This document shows positions 1 to 8,400 of a stretch of 26,829 nt of DNA, one piece after another; the stretch's first letter is position 1, and each line of letters starts with the position of its first letter. The notes under the pieces were generated by a model. It ran no database searches. It had not been told where the DNA came from and worked only from the letters and a program-made list of their open reading frames with translations. The position numbers were made by a program, and so were the translations under genes. The stretch spans positions 1-26,829 of the forward strand of contig JAOZMR010000005.1 in assembly GCA_029934215.1 (NCBI GenBank). The letters are read 5' to 3'. Source of the stretch: Pontiellaceae bacterium. GTDB lineage: Bacteria; Verrucomicrobiota; Kiritimatiellia; Kiritimatiellales; Tichowtungiaceae.

Positions 1-127
1 GGTTATAGAAAATGTCTCTCCCTTCGACATTCGATATTCATCTCTTCCCTCGGATGTTTCTCTGACTTCCTTTAGCGTAGCGGTTGTGATCAGCCTTTTG
101 TATGAGGGTCGGGAAGTGTGTCGGCTT
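1..127. other. Left-edge non-coding stretch, possible start of a further minus-strand gene
   Basis: This lies downstream of birA. On the minus strand an ATG at position 30 opens a frame that runs off the window edge after ten codons (MSKGETFSIT), with a purine-rich GAAGAG about a dozen bases upstream. That could be the start of the next gene of the operon, but ten residues are not enough to identify it. I see no clear terminator here. Confidence 0.2.
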
Positions 128-838
128 TTATCCTTCAACATCCCCAGCCCAAATGGCGGAAACAACTCCGTGCTCATCAAGAAGCAATTCACCGTCATCA
201 CCGAAGCCGCGAAGAATCCCGCATCGAGAGGTTTCTCCATCGCGCACGGTTACTGTTTTTCCAAGGGTTGGAACGTTTGCTTCCCATTTTTTCCGAACCT
301 TGGAAAAACCGCCCTGCCCCCATTCGTTTAGACGATCCGCTAGAGTGGGGAGAAGCATTTCAAGCATTTCTTCGATACTGCGCCGCTCGCCGCTCGCCAT
401 TAGAATCGAAGTAGCTGGCTGATCGATGTGTTTAGCTCCGCCCATATTTACGTTCAGTCCGATACCAATAATTACGCCGCTGGAGACCGCTTCTGAGAGA
501 ATCCCGCAAATTTTTTTCCCGCCCACCTGTACATCGTTCGGCCATTTCAGATTGGCTTGTATGCCAATCGAATCTAACAGCTCAGCGATAGCAATTGCCG
601 CTGCCATCGTTGCTGAAGGGATTTTCCGAGGATTGGAAACTGTCCGCAGAAAAAGTGAGAACGTGAGGTTTTCGTTCGCATCGGAAAGCCATTCCCGGTC
701 GCGTCGCCCGCGCCCATGTGTCTGCTCCCGCGCAGCAACGACTGTCCCCGACAGAAGCGCTGGCTCCAGTTCCAACCGTTCTTTCAGGAACGTATTCGTC
801 GATGGTAATCGATCAAACCATAGTGGTTTAAGAATCAT
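128..838 (-). CDS. birA: Biotin--[acetyl-CoA-carboxylase] ligase (monofunctional BirA)
   Basis: This enzyme activates biotin with ATP to biotinyl-5'-AMP and transfers it to the lysine of biotin carboxyl carrier protein, in the cytoplasm. Visible motifs are the biotinyl-AMP loop GRGRRDREW (residues 42-50), KWPNDV (98-103), the following GGKK that contains the conserved lysine, and GIGLNVN. A small C-terminal domain follows. At 236 aa it lacks the N-terminal helix-turn-helix of E. coli BirA, so it should be a group I ligase without repressor function. Its ATG overlaps the end of the upstream REC-histidine kinase gene by 11 bases, so it is probably co-transcribed with a signalling operon, an odd partner for a housekeeping enzyme. 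The C-terminal part contains one exact and one variant copy of the dispersed TTCCAA palindrome, and a second variant lies mid-gene. Identity is secure. Confidence 0.93.
   Translation of the reverse strand: MILKPLWFDRLPSTNTFLKERLELEPALLSGTVVAAREQTHGRGRRDREWLSDANENLTFSLFLRTVSNPRKIPSATMAAAIAIAELLDSIGIQANLKWPNDVQVGGKKICGILSEAVSSGVIIGIGLNVNMGGAKHIDQPATSILMASGERRSIEEMLEMLLPTLADRLNEWGQGGFSKVRKKWEANVPTLGKTVTVRDGETSRCGILRGFGDDGELLLDEHGVVSAIWAGDVEG
259..273. repeat. TTCCAA-GGG-TTGGAA palindrome (exact) inside birA
   Basis: Exact copy of the dispersed 15-base palindrome with 6-base arms and a GGG centre. Read in the birA frame (minus strand) it encodes VPTLGK. Confidence 0.85.
291..305. repeat. Variant TTCCAA palindrome (one mismatch) inside birA
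   Basis: On the minus strand it reads TTCCAAGGTTCGGAA, which is the TCGGAA variant arm. It lies 17 bases from the exact copy at 259. In the birA frame it encodes SKVRK. Confidence 0.6.
624..638. repeat. Variant TTCCAA palindrome (one mismatch) inside birA
   Basis: On the minus strand it reads TTCCAATCCTCGGAA. This is the identical 15-mer found on the plus strand just upstream of mraY (20887-20901), so the TCGGAA arm appears to be a recurrent form rather than decay at one site. Confidence 0.6.
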
Positions 839-1949
839 GTTTCTTTTTTACTGGGAAGCAAATCGTGAATGTAGTGCCAACTCCGAGGTGACTTTTCACG
901 TTTAGTGAACCCCCGTTTTGCTTCACAATGCCGTGAACGGTTGACAGCCCGAGCCCTGTTCCTTTTCCAACATCCTTAGTTGTGAAAAAGGGCTCAAATA
1001 TTCTTTTTAGAGCCTCGGGGCTTATTCCGCATCCTGTATCGATGACGCGTAACTGAATATAATCCCCAGCGGTATCCACGGGATGGTCTGCGAGATTTTC
1101 GCCTTTCACCTCAATCGCTTTTGTTTCCAAAAGTAGCGTGCCTCCGTCTGGCATGGCGTCGCGAGCATTCGAACAGAGATTGATCAGAAGCTGGTGCATC
1201 TGCCCAGAATCCACAAATATAGGAGAAACATCCTCTTGCAGTTTTAGTTTGACTTGAACGTTTTCCATAAAGGTGCAGAGAACCTGTTTGTGGACTTCAC
1301 GAATCAGTTTATTGAAATCTAGCGTTTCTGGACGAACCACTTGTTGCCTAGAAAATGCCAGTAGACTTTGCACGAGCTCCTTCCCTCGGTTTCCCGCCTG
1401 AAGAATCCAGTCGATTTTTTCGCGATGGGGTGTCTGGTCGCCCAAGGACTCTTTTAGAAGCTGCGCATATCCATTGATCACCTGCAGCATATTGTTGAAA
1501 TCGTGTGCGATCCCTGCGGTTAATTGCCCAACCGCTTCCATTTTTCGAAGTTGCTCAAGTTGTGCTTGTTGATCGAAGAGCTTCACGAAAACGCGCACCT
1601 TGCTTCTTAGGATTCGAATATCCAGCGGCTTGAGCAGATAATCAACGGCACCTTTGTCGTAACCTTCAAAAAAATCCGCTGGTTCTTGTCTTGCCGCGGT
1701 TACAAAAATGATCGGCGTGTGTCGGAGTGTTTCGCGCTCTCGAATGATTTTCGCTGTCTGAAACCCGTTGAGTTCCGCCATCTGTACATCCATCAATATT
1801 AGAGCAAATGTCGCCTTTTCAAGACACGCCACTGCGTTTTTCCCGGAAACCGCAGTCACAACATCTAGGTTTAAATCCTTCAATGAAACAGTCAGCATCG
1901 TCCGGCTCGATGCCTCGTCGTCTACGATTAGTATTTTTGTTTTATCCAT
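828..1949 (-). CDS. Response regulator-histidine kinase fusion (REC-HisKA-HATPase)
   Basis: A 373-aa soluble protein. The N-terminal receiver domain (about 1-120) has the acidic pair D10/D11, phospho-acceptor D54 in LILMDVQM, and K107 in LLKPLD. A short helix leads to an H-box of HDFNN type (H149), as in NtrB-like and PAS-kinase families. The HATPase_c domain shows the N box NLCSNARDAMPDGG, the G1 box DTGCGI, FEPFFTT and GKGTGLGLS. A kinase with an N-terminal receiver is normally a downstream relay element: it receives a phosphoryl group or signal at REC and controls its own kinase core. It overlaps the upstream hybrid-kinase gene by 8 bases and birA by 11, so it is an operon member. There is no membrane segment and no output DNA-binding domain. 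The target regulator is not in the window. Confidence 0.9.
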   Translation of the reverse strand: MDKTKILIVDDEASSRTMLTVSLKDLNLDVVTAVSGKNAVACLEKATFALILMDVQMAELNGFQTAKIIRERETLRHTPIIFVTAARQEPADFFEGYDKGAVDYLLKPLDIRILRSKVRVFVKLFDQQAQLEQLRKMEAVGQLTAGIAHDFNNMLQVINGYAQLLKESLGDQTPHREKIDWILQAGNRGKELVQSLLAFSRQQVVRPETLDFNKLIREVHKQVLCTFMENVQVKLKLQEDVSPIFVDSGQMHQLLINLCSNARDAMPDGGTLLLETKAIEVKGENLADHPVDTAGDYIQLRVIDTGCGISPEALKRIFEPFFTTKDVGKGTGLGLSTVHGIVKQNGGSLNVKSHLGVGTTFTICFPVKKKHDS

Positions 1950-3885
1950 TTTTTGATCTTTCGTTTAGCAGTTCTTTAAACTTCAACATCTTAATTGGCT
2001 TGGTTAAGTAACCATCCATCCCTGCGGCGAGTCCGCGCTCGCGTTCTTCCTGCATTGCATGGGCGCTCATTCCGACAATGAATGGCGCAGCGGTTCCGTC
2101 GCGCTCCTTGATTGTTGTCGTGGCGGTGAGCCCGTCCATACGCGGCATTTGAATATCCATGAAAACGATATCATAAACATTTGCTTCTGTTTTTTCCAAC
2201 GCCTCTATACCGTCGTTGGCAATGTCTGCATGATACCCCATCTTCCCGAGCATCAACATGGCGACTTTTTGATTCGTCGGATTGTCCTCGACTAGAAGGA
2301 TTTTCAGGGTTGATTTCTCGACTTTTATCGGTGTTTTCACTTGAGTACGCGCGGACGCAAACGCATCATTTTCGTACGCCTCGACAATGGCTTTATGAAG
2401 TTGGATTGGCTTTGCTGGTTTCAATAGATATGCGGAGAGATCCAAGTCATCTCTTGGACGCCCCAGCCCGATGGATGTGAGCATGATAATGGGGAGTTTC
2501 TCTGCGGGAAGATACTTTCGAACCGCATCGATCAACATTGCACCATCCATTTTTGGCATCTGCATGTCTGTGATCATAAGCCCATAGTCGGCGCCATCGA
2601 CAATAGACTGGAGCGCCATCTCCGGATCCAAGAAGGATACGGGTTCTAATTCCCAGCGGGTGAGTTGTGCTTCGATGATTCTGATATTTGTTGCGTTGTC
2701 GTCGACAACAAGAACCTTTCGGTTCGGCGGAGAAAAAGAAACCGGCTTTACCTGTATGGTTTTTTTGAGAGTTGCCGGCGTCATTTGAATGCTGAATTTA
2801 AAATCGGAGCCTACGCCGATTGTGCTCTCCGCCCACATACACCCGCCCATAAGTTCAGAGAGTCGGCGACTAATGGAAAGCCCCAAACCTGTGCCGCCAT
2901 ATTGACGAGTCGTGGAGGCGTCCGCCTGCGAAAACATGTCGAAAATGTGTTCTACCTTACCTTTTTCAATACCGATGCCCGTGTCGTGAACCGTAAAGGT
3001 GAGGCGATCGCCGCATCCGGTCGGCTCGCTTTGCACCGAAATTCCGACCTCGCCTTCTGTGGTAAACTTGATGGCGTTTCCTAGCAGATTGAGCAAAATC
3101 TGCCGCAAGCGCCCTTCGTCTCCGCAAACGATAGCGGGCACCGACCCGTCAATTTCATAGACCAGCTCAAGACCCTTTTCGGTTGCACGAGGAACCATAA
3201 GGTCGAGGGCGCTTTCCACACAGTGCGCGAGTTCGAAATCTCGCGACTCGATTTTCATTTCTCCAGCTTCGATTTTCGAGAAGTCGAGAATGTCGTTAAT
3301 GAGCATGAGAAGTGCCTCGCCGCTTGCATGAATGGTGTTGGCGTAATCCTTCTGCTCTTTCGTCAAATCGGTTTCCATCAAAAGGTCGCTCATGCCGATA
3401 ACGGCGTTCATGGGCGTGCGGATTTCGTGGCTCATGTTGGCAAGAAACTCGCTCTTTGTTCGCACCGCCTCCTCGGCAATCTGGGTGATTTCTTGGAGTT
3501 TTTTTGTTTTGTTAAACAGCTCAACAAACACACTCACCTTGCTTCGGACGATCATGGGGTCGAGGGGTTTGGACAGATAGTCCACGGCGCCGCTCTCGTA
3601 CCCTTTGAAGACGTAATGCTGCTCCTTACTAATGGCGGTGACGAAAATGACAGGAATTGAGCGCGTTGATTTGCGTCCGCGCATTAACTCGGCGGTTTCA
3701 AACCCATCCATTTCTGGCATTTGAACATCCATCAGCACGATGGCGTACTCGCGGTCGAGCAGATGTCCTAGTGCTTCTTCGCCCGAGGAGGCGGTGACAA
3801 TATCCAAATCCATATCGTCGAGAATACTACTCAATGCCACGAGGTTTTCGGGACGATCGTCGACCAGTAGAACACTTGTTTTCAT
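1942..3885 (-). CDS. Hybrid histidine kinase REC-HisKA-HATPase-REC-REC
   Basis: A 647-aa soluble hybrid kinase. REC1 (about 1-120) has D9/D10, acceptor D53 and the KPLDP lysine motif. HisKA carries H153 in SHEIRTPMN. HATPase_c (about 240-365) has NLLGNAIKF, DTGIGI, the F box and GGTGLGLS. REC2 starts near 388 (VVDDNATN, acceptor Asp in ITDMQMP, Lys in LLKPAK) and REC3 near 523 (LVEDNPTN, FMDIQMPRMDG, LTKPI). I chose the ATG at 3885, 1 base after the cheB stop and giving the canonical receiver start MKTSVLLVDD. The longer frame from 3924 would run through the end of cheB. No HPt domain is present, so transfer from the terminal receivers to an output needs an outside partner. The REC1 resembles that of the next gene (both have the xxGAVDYLxKPLD pattern), suggesting related origin. 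Confidence 0.9.
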   Translation of the reverse strand: MKTSVLLVDDRPENLVALSSILDDMDLDIVTASSGEEALGHLLDREYAIVLMDVQMPEMDGFETAELMRGRKSTRSIPVIFVTAISKEQHYVFKGYESGAVDYLSKPLDPMIVRSKVSVFVELFNKTKKLQEITQIAEEAVRTKSEFLANMSHEIRTPMNAVIGMSDLLMETDLTKEQKDYANTIHASGEALLMLINDILDFSKIEAGEMKIESRDFELAHCVESALDLMVPRATEKGLELVYEIDGSVPAIVCGDEGRLRQILLNLLGNAIKFTTEGEVGISVQSEPTGCGDRLTFTVHDTGIGIEKGKVEHIFDMFSQADASTTRQYGGTGLGLSISRRLSELMGGCMWAESTIGVGSDFKFSIQMTPATLKKTIQVKPVSFSPPNRKVLVVDDNATNIRIIEAQLTRWELEPVSFLDPEMALQSIVDGADYGLMITDMQMPKMDGAMLIDAVRKYLPAEKLPIIMLTSIGLGRPRDDLDLSAYLLKPAKPIQLHKAIVEAYENDAFASARTQVKTPIKVEKSTLKILLVEDNPTNQKVAMLMLGKMGYHADIANDGIEALEKTEANVYDIVFMDIQMPRMDGLTATTTIKERDGTAAPFIVGMSAHAMQEERERGLAAGMDGYLTKPIKMLKFKELLNERSKNG

Positions 3886-3886
3886 A

Positions 3887-4471
3887 TTAAATTCCGTATT
3901 TCCCGACGCACCCAAACAGCTCAAGAAGAACGCTGGCTACTTTTGGCAAGTCCACCATTCGGTCGACTGCCACTTTTTTCAACGCGGAGTCCGGCATCAT
4001 CGACGACTCCGCCGTGCCTGGGTTTTGAACCAATGCCACGCCTCCCAGCTCTTTGACTCGCCTCAGTCCGTTTGATCCATCGCTGTTCGCCCCAGTCAAA
4101 ATCAAGCCAACCAATTGTTCGTAATAAACGTTTGCCGCCGATTCAAACAGAACATCCACCGAGGGGCGAGCGTAACAAACACGCTCATCAATCGTGAGCG
4201 AAACCGTCCGATCTTCCTCCACAAGCAAATGATAATTGGGTGGAGCGATATAAACCACGCCGGGAAGCAACGCCTCTTTTTCGTCCGCCTCTTTCACTCG
4301 GACTTTGCATTTTGCATCTAACGACCGAGACAAATAGTCATCTGAATCTGGCTTCACATGCTGAACAATCAAAATCGGCGCTGGGAAATCCCTTGGCAAC
4401 GCGGGAAGAATGACATTGAGAGCATTCAACCCCCCCGCAGATACACCGATAACTAGAGCCTCATACTTCAC
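3887..4471 (-). CDS. cheB: CheB-type protein-glutamate methylesterase, catalytic domain only
   Basis: A 194-aa stand-alone CheB methylesterase domain. The catalytic triad of the family is visible: S11 in GVSAGG, H38 in IVQHVKP and D131 in LTGANSDG. The regulatory receiver domain that controls chemotaxis CheB is absent, so activity must be set by a partner, plausibly one of the adjacent receiver-bearing kinases. The family hydrolyses glutamyl methyl esters made by CheR on chemoreceptors. Here no methyl-accepting receptor is encoded nearby. Its ATG overlaps the end of cheR by 4 bases (ATGA), and the next kinase starts 1 base after its stop, so CheR, CheB and kinase are tightly coupled. The substrate is unknown; the coiled coil of the giant kinase upstream is one candidate (inference). 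Confidence 0.9.
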   Translation of the reverse strand: MKYEALVIGVSAGGLNALNVILPALPRDFPAPILIVQHVKPDSDDYLSRSLDAKCKVRVKEADEKEALLPGVVYIAPPNYHLLVEEDRTVSLTIDERVCYARPSVDVLFESAANVYYEQLVGLILTGANSDGSNGLRRVKELGGVALVQNPGTAESSMMPDSALKKVAVDRMVDLPKVASVLLELFGCVGKYGI

Positions 4472-5307
4472 CCTGCCGTCCCTCCCGTTTTTTTGCGGAA
4501 TATTTTTTCCTCTTTCACAAGATCCGAAAAGCTGTCGCCATATTTATTAAAGCGAAGGCTCTCCTTCGACCCGAGGCAGAGGATGCCATCGTCCAACAAA
4601 CTGTCCGCAAAAAGACCGATCACAGAATCTTGGAGTTGCTTGTTGAAGTAGATGAGGACATTCCGGCAGATCACGAGATCCATCCGCCCGAAAGATTTAT
4701 CGGTGACGAGATTGTGATCTGAAAAAATCATATTCTTTTTCAAATCCTTATTCATCATCACCAACCCATCTTTTGCGAGATAATAATCCGCGAAAGAACC
4801 CGTGCCGCCCGCTTTCTGATAATTCGTGGTGTAATTACGCATCCGATCCGCAGAAAAGATCCCCTGCTTGGCGCGCTTCAAGACGACCTCGTTCAGATCC
4901 GTCGCATAAATTCTCGCACGATCATACAAGCCCAACTCCTTCAGCATAATTGCCATAGAATAGACCTCTTCGCCAGTCGCGCAGCCCGCATGCCAAATCC
5001 GAATGACCTTCTTTTTTCCAAGCTCTGGAAGAACCGTTGTCCGAAGGGCCTTGAAAAAGCTGGGATCTCTGAACATCTCTGTCACATTAATGGACATATC
5101 CAATAGCAACGCATTGAACGCGGACTCGTCGTACAAGACCTCATGCTGGAGAGCGGAGATGGTTTTTATGCCGGAGTCGTCCAGACGCTTTTGAATCCGT
5201 CGTCGGACAGATGCGCGGGCATAATTACTAAAATCATAGCCATATCGTTTCCGAATGGCTTCGATCAGCAGATCCACTTCTATTTTTTCTATTTCGCCTT
5301 TTCTCAT
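4468..5307 (-). CDS. cheR: CheR-type protein-glutamate O-methyltransferase
   Basis: A 279-aa protein with the CheR architecture: an N-terminal helical domain with the basic RASVRRRIQKRL stretch, a linker with NVTEMFRDPSFF, then a class I SAM-dependent methyltransferase fold with HAGCATGEEVYSMA as the SAM-binding loop, ATDLNEVVLKRAKQG, and the late CRNVLIYF motif. The family methylates glutamates of receptor signalling helices using SAM. It lies between the giant hybrid kinase and cheB, overlapping cheB by 4 bases. An exact TTCCAA palindrome is in its 5' leader, about 27 bases upstream of the ATG. The gap to the upstream kinase gene is about 100 bases, so it may have its own promoter or be read through. 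Confidence 0.92.
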   Translation of the reverse strand: MRKGEIEKIEVDLLIEAIRKRYGYDFSNYARASVRRRIQKRLDDSGIKTISALQHEVLYDESAFNALLLDMSINVTEMFRDPSFFKALRTTVLPELGKKKVIRIWHAGCATGEEVYSMAIMLKELGLYDRARIYATDLNEVVLKRAKQGIFSADRMRNYTTNYQKAGGTGSFADYYLAKDGLVMMNKDLKKNMIFSDHNLVTDKSFGRMDLVICRNVLIYFNKQLQDSVIGLFADSLLDDGILCLGSKESLRFNKYGDSFSDLVKEEKIFRKKTGGTAG

Positions 5308-5333
5308 ATTTCACAACCCTCTACTGCTACCTT

Positions 5334-5348
5334 TTCCAAACCTTGGAA
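5334..5348. repeat. TTCCAA-ACC-TTGGAA palindrome (exact) in the cheR leader
   Basis: An exact intergenic copy in the 101-base gap 5308-5408 between the giant kinase gene and cheR, flanked by TTTT on the left (plus strand). There is no T tract on either side that would make it an obvious terminator. Confidence 0.85.
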
Positions 5349-5408
5349 GATTCTTACTCGCGATATTCGTGATCAAAAAAAATCCTGCATGCCTATTGAA
5401 GGATCACC

Positions 5409-8400
5409 TTATTGATATAACCAAACCCGCATCACGGAGAAAAGCTTTTCCACGTCGACCGGTTTGGCGATGTAATCGTTCGCGCCCGCTTCAATACATT
5501 TTACCCGGTCGCCTTTCATCGCTTTTGCGGTCAACGCAAGAATCGGAACATTGGAATATTTAATATTCGTTTTTCGATCCCGAATATTCCGCATGGCTTC
5601 ATATCCATCCATAATGGGCATCATGATGTCCATGAGAACCAAGTCGATTCCCTGCGTTTTCTCAAGCATATCCAGTGCTTCTTGTCCGTTTTTCGCGATA
5701 ACCGGAATCATTCCTTTCTCTTCCAAAACACTACTCAGAGCAAAGACGTTTCGCATGTCGTCATCGACCACTAGGATTTTCTTGTCGCGGAAAATGGTCT
5801 CTTTATCGTGCAGCATTCGGATCATTTTCTTTTTCTCTTCAGGGAGATCCGCCTCCACGCGATGCAAGAAGAGTGCGGTTTCGTCCAGCAAACGTTCCTG
5901 CGACTTCACGCCCTTCACAACGATGCGTTCGGCGTACGAATCGAGCACGCCTTGTTCATCGCTCGTCAAATCCCGTCCGGTGAACACCACGACCGGAACG
6001 TGACCAATCGTATTGCTTTCCTTGATTTTCTCCAGCACTGCCATGCCATTCATATCTGGCAACCCGAGATCGAGCACCATGCAGTCGAACGTTTCAGCCT
6101 CCAACCGTTTGAGCGCTTCTTCCCCGCTGCCCGCTTGTGTGATTTCGATATCTTTCTCAACCAGAAGAGCCTCGATACTCATGCGAGAGGCGGGGTCATC
6201 TTCCACGAGAAGAAGTTTTTTGGTCGCCCCAGAAATGATGCGTTCGATGGGGTCGAACATTAGCGTATCGAGCTGCTCCGTCGAAATCGGCTTACGAAGG
6301 AAGCCCGCCGCGCCGCGCCGGAACGAGTCCAGCTCTTTATCGTGGCCCGAAATCATATGAATGGGGATGTGTCGCAAATCGACATCCTCTTTCAAACGAT
6401 CCAGCACCGCCAACCCGTCCATTCCTGGGAGACCGATATCCATCAGAATTGCGCTCGGCTTATGCTCACGCGCCAAACGAAGCCCCTCTTCGCCCGTTGG
6501 GGCAACAATCCCCTTGAAGTCCTTCTCGCGAACCAATTCTAGCATCACGTTCGCGAAGGTTTCGTCATCCTCCACAATCAAAATGGAACGCTCGCTCGTA
6601 GAAACATGATTCCGATCGTCGTCATCTCCAGCAGAATTAGCCACCGGCGGCGGAGCAACCGGCTCCGCTTTTTTAACGATAGCGGGTTTGGGCGTCGGTG
6701 CAGGTGCAGGAGCAGGAGCCGATGGTGCGGGCGCAGGGGTCGCACGAACCGCCACATTCTGTTGAGGCACAACGCTCTCCAAAGGAATCAATAAGATAAA
6801 GGTGCTTCCCTCTCCGGATGTGCTTTCAATTCGGATTTCGCCGCCGAGAAGCTTGGCAAGTTCCCGACTGATCGAAAGCCCCAGACCCGTTCCGCCAAAC
6901 TTACGCGACGTCGAACCGTCCGCCTGCTGGAACGCTTCGAAAATGAGCTTCTGCTTGTCTTCAGGAATCCCAACACCTGTATCTTTCACTCGAATCTGCA
7001 ACGGACGCGGTGTCGGAGAATCAGCAATTGCGCCATCAGCAGGATGATCGATCGAAACCGTCACAGAGCCTTCCGTCGTGAACTTCAACGCATTGGAAAG
7101 CAAGTTCTTGATGATCTGCCCCAGCCGTTGCTCATCCGTCCGAATAGTCGCCGGAACGTCATCTGCAACCTCAATGTTGAAATCCAATTTCTTATCATTC
7201 GCGATCGGCTCAAACACCTGCTTCAGATCCGAAAGGAAACTCTGGAGTTTCATCTCTTGAATATCCAACTCAATTTTCCCGGACTCAATTTTTGAGAGGT
7301 CGAGAATTTCGTTAATGAGCGTCAGCAACGAAGTGCCGGAATTGTTAATTGTTTTTGCGAACTCCGTCTCTTTTTCGTCGAGATGATTCTTTTTATTATT
7401 CGCCAACATTTTGGAGAGAATCAACATGCTATTGAGAGGCGTGCGCAACTCGTGCGACATGTTGGCGAGGAATTCCGATTTATACTTACTCGTAATCTCC
7501 AACTCCTCCGCCTTCTCCTCAATTCGATCGCGAGCGTTCGCCAGCTCCTCATTCTGCTGTTTTACTTGCGCACGTTGCTTTTCGAGCAAATCGGTTCGCT
7601 CTTCCAGATTCGTATTGGTTTCCTCCAGCTCCTCTTGCTGTACGCGCAGACGCTCTTCGGATTCCTGGAGCGATTTAGTCTGCTCCTCCAACTCCTCGTT
7701 GGACTGACGCAACTCCTCTTGCTGCGCTTCAAGCTCTTCCGCCTGTTCTTGCGTCTGCTCCAAAAGCACCTGCACCTTTTCCTTCGCCTGCGCGGTATGA
7801 ATGGCAATCGCCAACCCCTCCGTCGCCAGTTCCAAATATTCAATCATCGTGTCCGTGAACGGAGTGAGCGAACCCAGCTCGACGACCCCCTTCACCTCTT
7901 CTTCATGAATCAAAGGAATCACCATAATATTGCGTGGCGGCGTTTCGCCGAGCCCAGACTGAACGGCAATATAATCCTCGGGAACATCCGTCAGCAGGAT
8001 GCTCTTTTTCTCTAATGCCGCCTGACCCACGATCCCCTCGCCAAGCCCGATCGTGTTCGAAACGTTTTTCCGCTTACTAAACGCATAACTGCTCAGCAGC
8101 TTCAGACGATCATCCGTCATCAAATAAACCGCCCCAATTTTTGCGCCAGAATATTCCGAAAGACTGGTAATTGCATTATGAAGCAACGTCGTGATTCCCA
8201 AGTCCCCGCGCACCGCATCATTAAGCTCGCCCTGTCCCGACTTAATCCATCCCACTCGATGAATTTCCGCATCGCGCTTCGCCACTTGATTCGCAATCGA
8301 CGTTCCGATCAGAAGCCCCACCGCGCCCACGCAAAGGAAAGCGATTCCGCCCGTAATCCAAGAAACCCAGCGAAGGCGACCCGTCGCGACACCGCCCGCA

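Noticed and set aside
769..785. TTCCAACCGTT half palindrome in birA
   Set aside because: The right arm is absent (TTCTTT), so it is only a half-site.
3886..3924. Upstream start of the REC-HK-REC-REC gene
   Set aside because: It overlaps the end of cheB, and the receiver domain begins exactly at the later ATG (MKTSVLLVDD).
6640..6770. Short repetitive DNA in the giant kinase gene
   Set aside because: It simply encodes the Pro/Ala linker between the kinase core and the receivers.
7383..8015. 210-codon plus-strand Leu/Phe-rich frame
   Set aside because: It is the antisense of the GAF and Glu/Gln-rich coiled coil; CTC/CTT codons mirror GAG/AAG. Not a gene.
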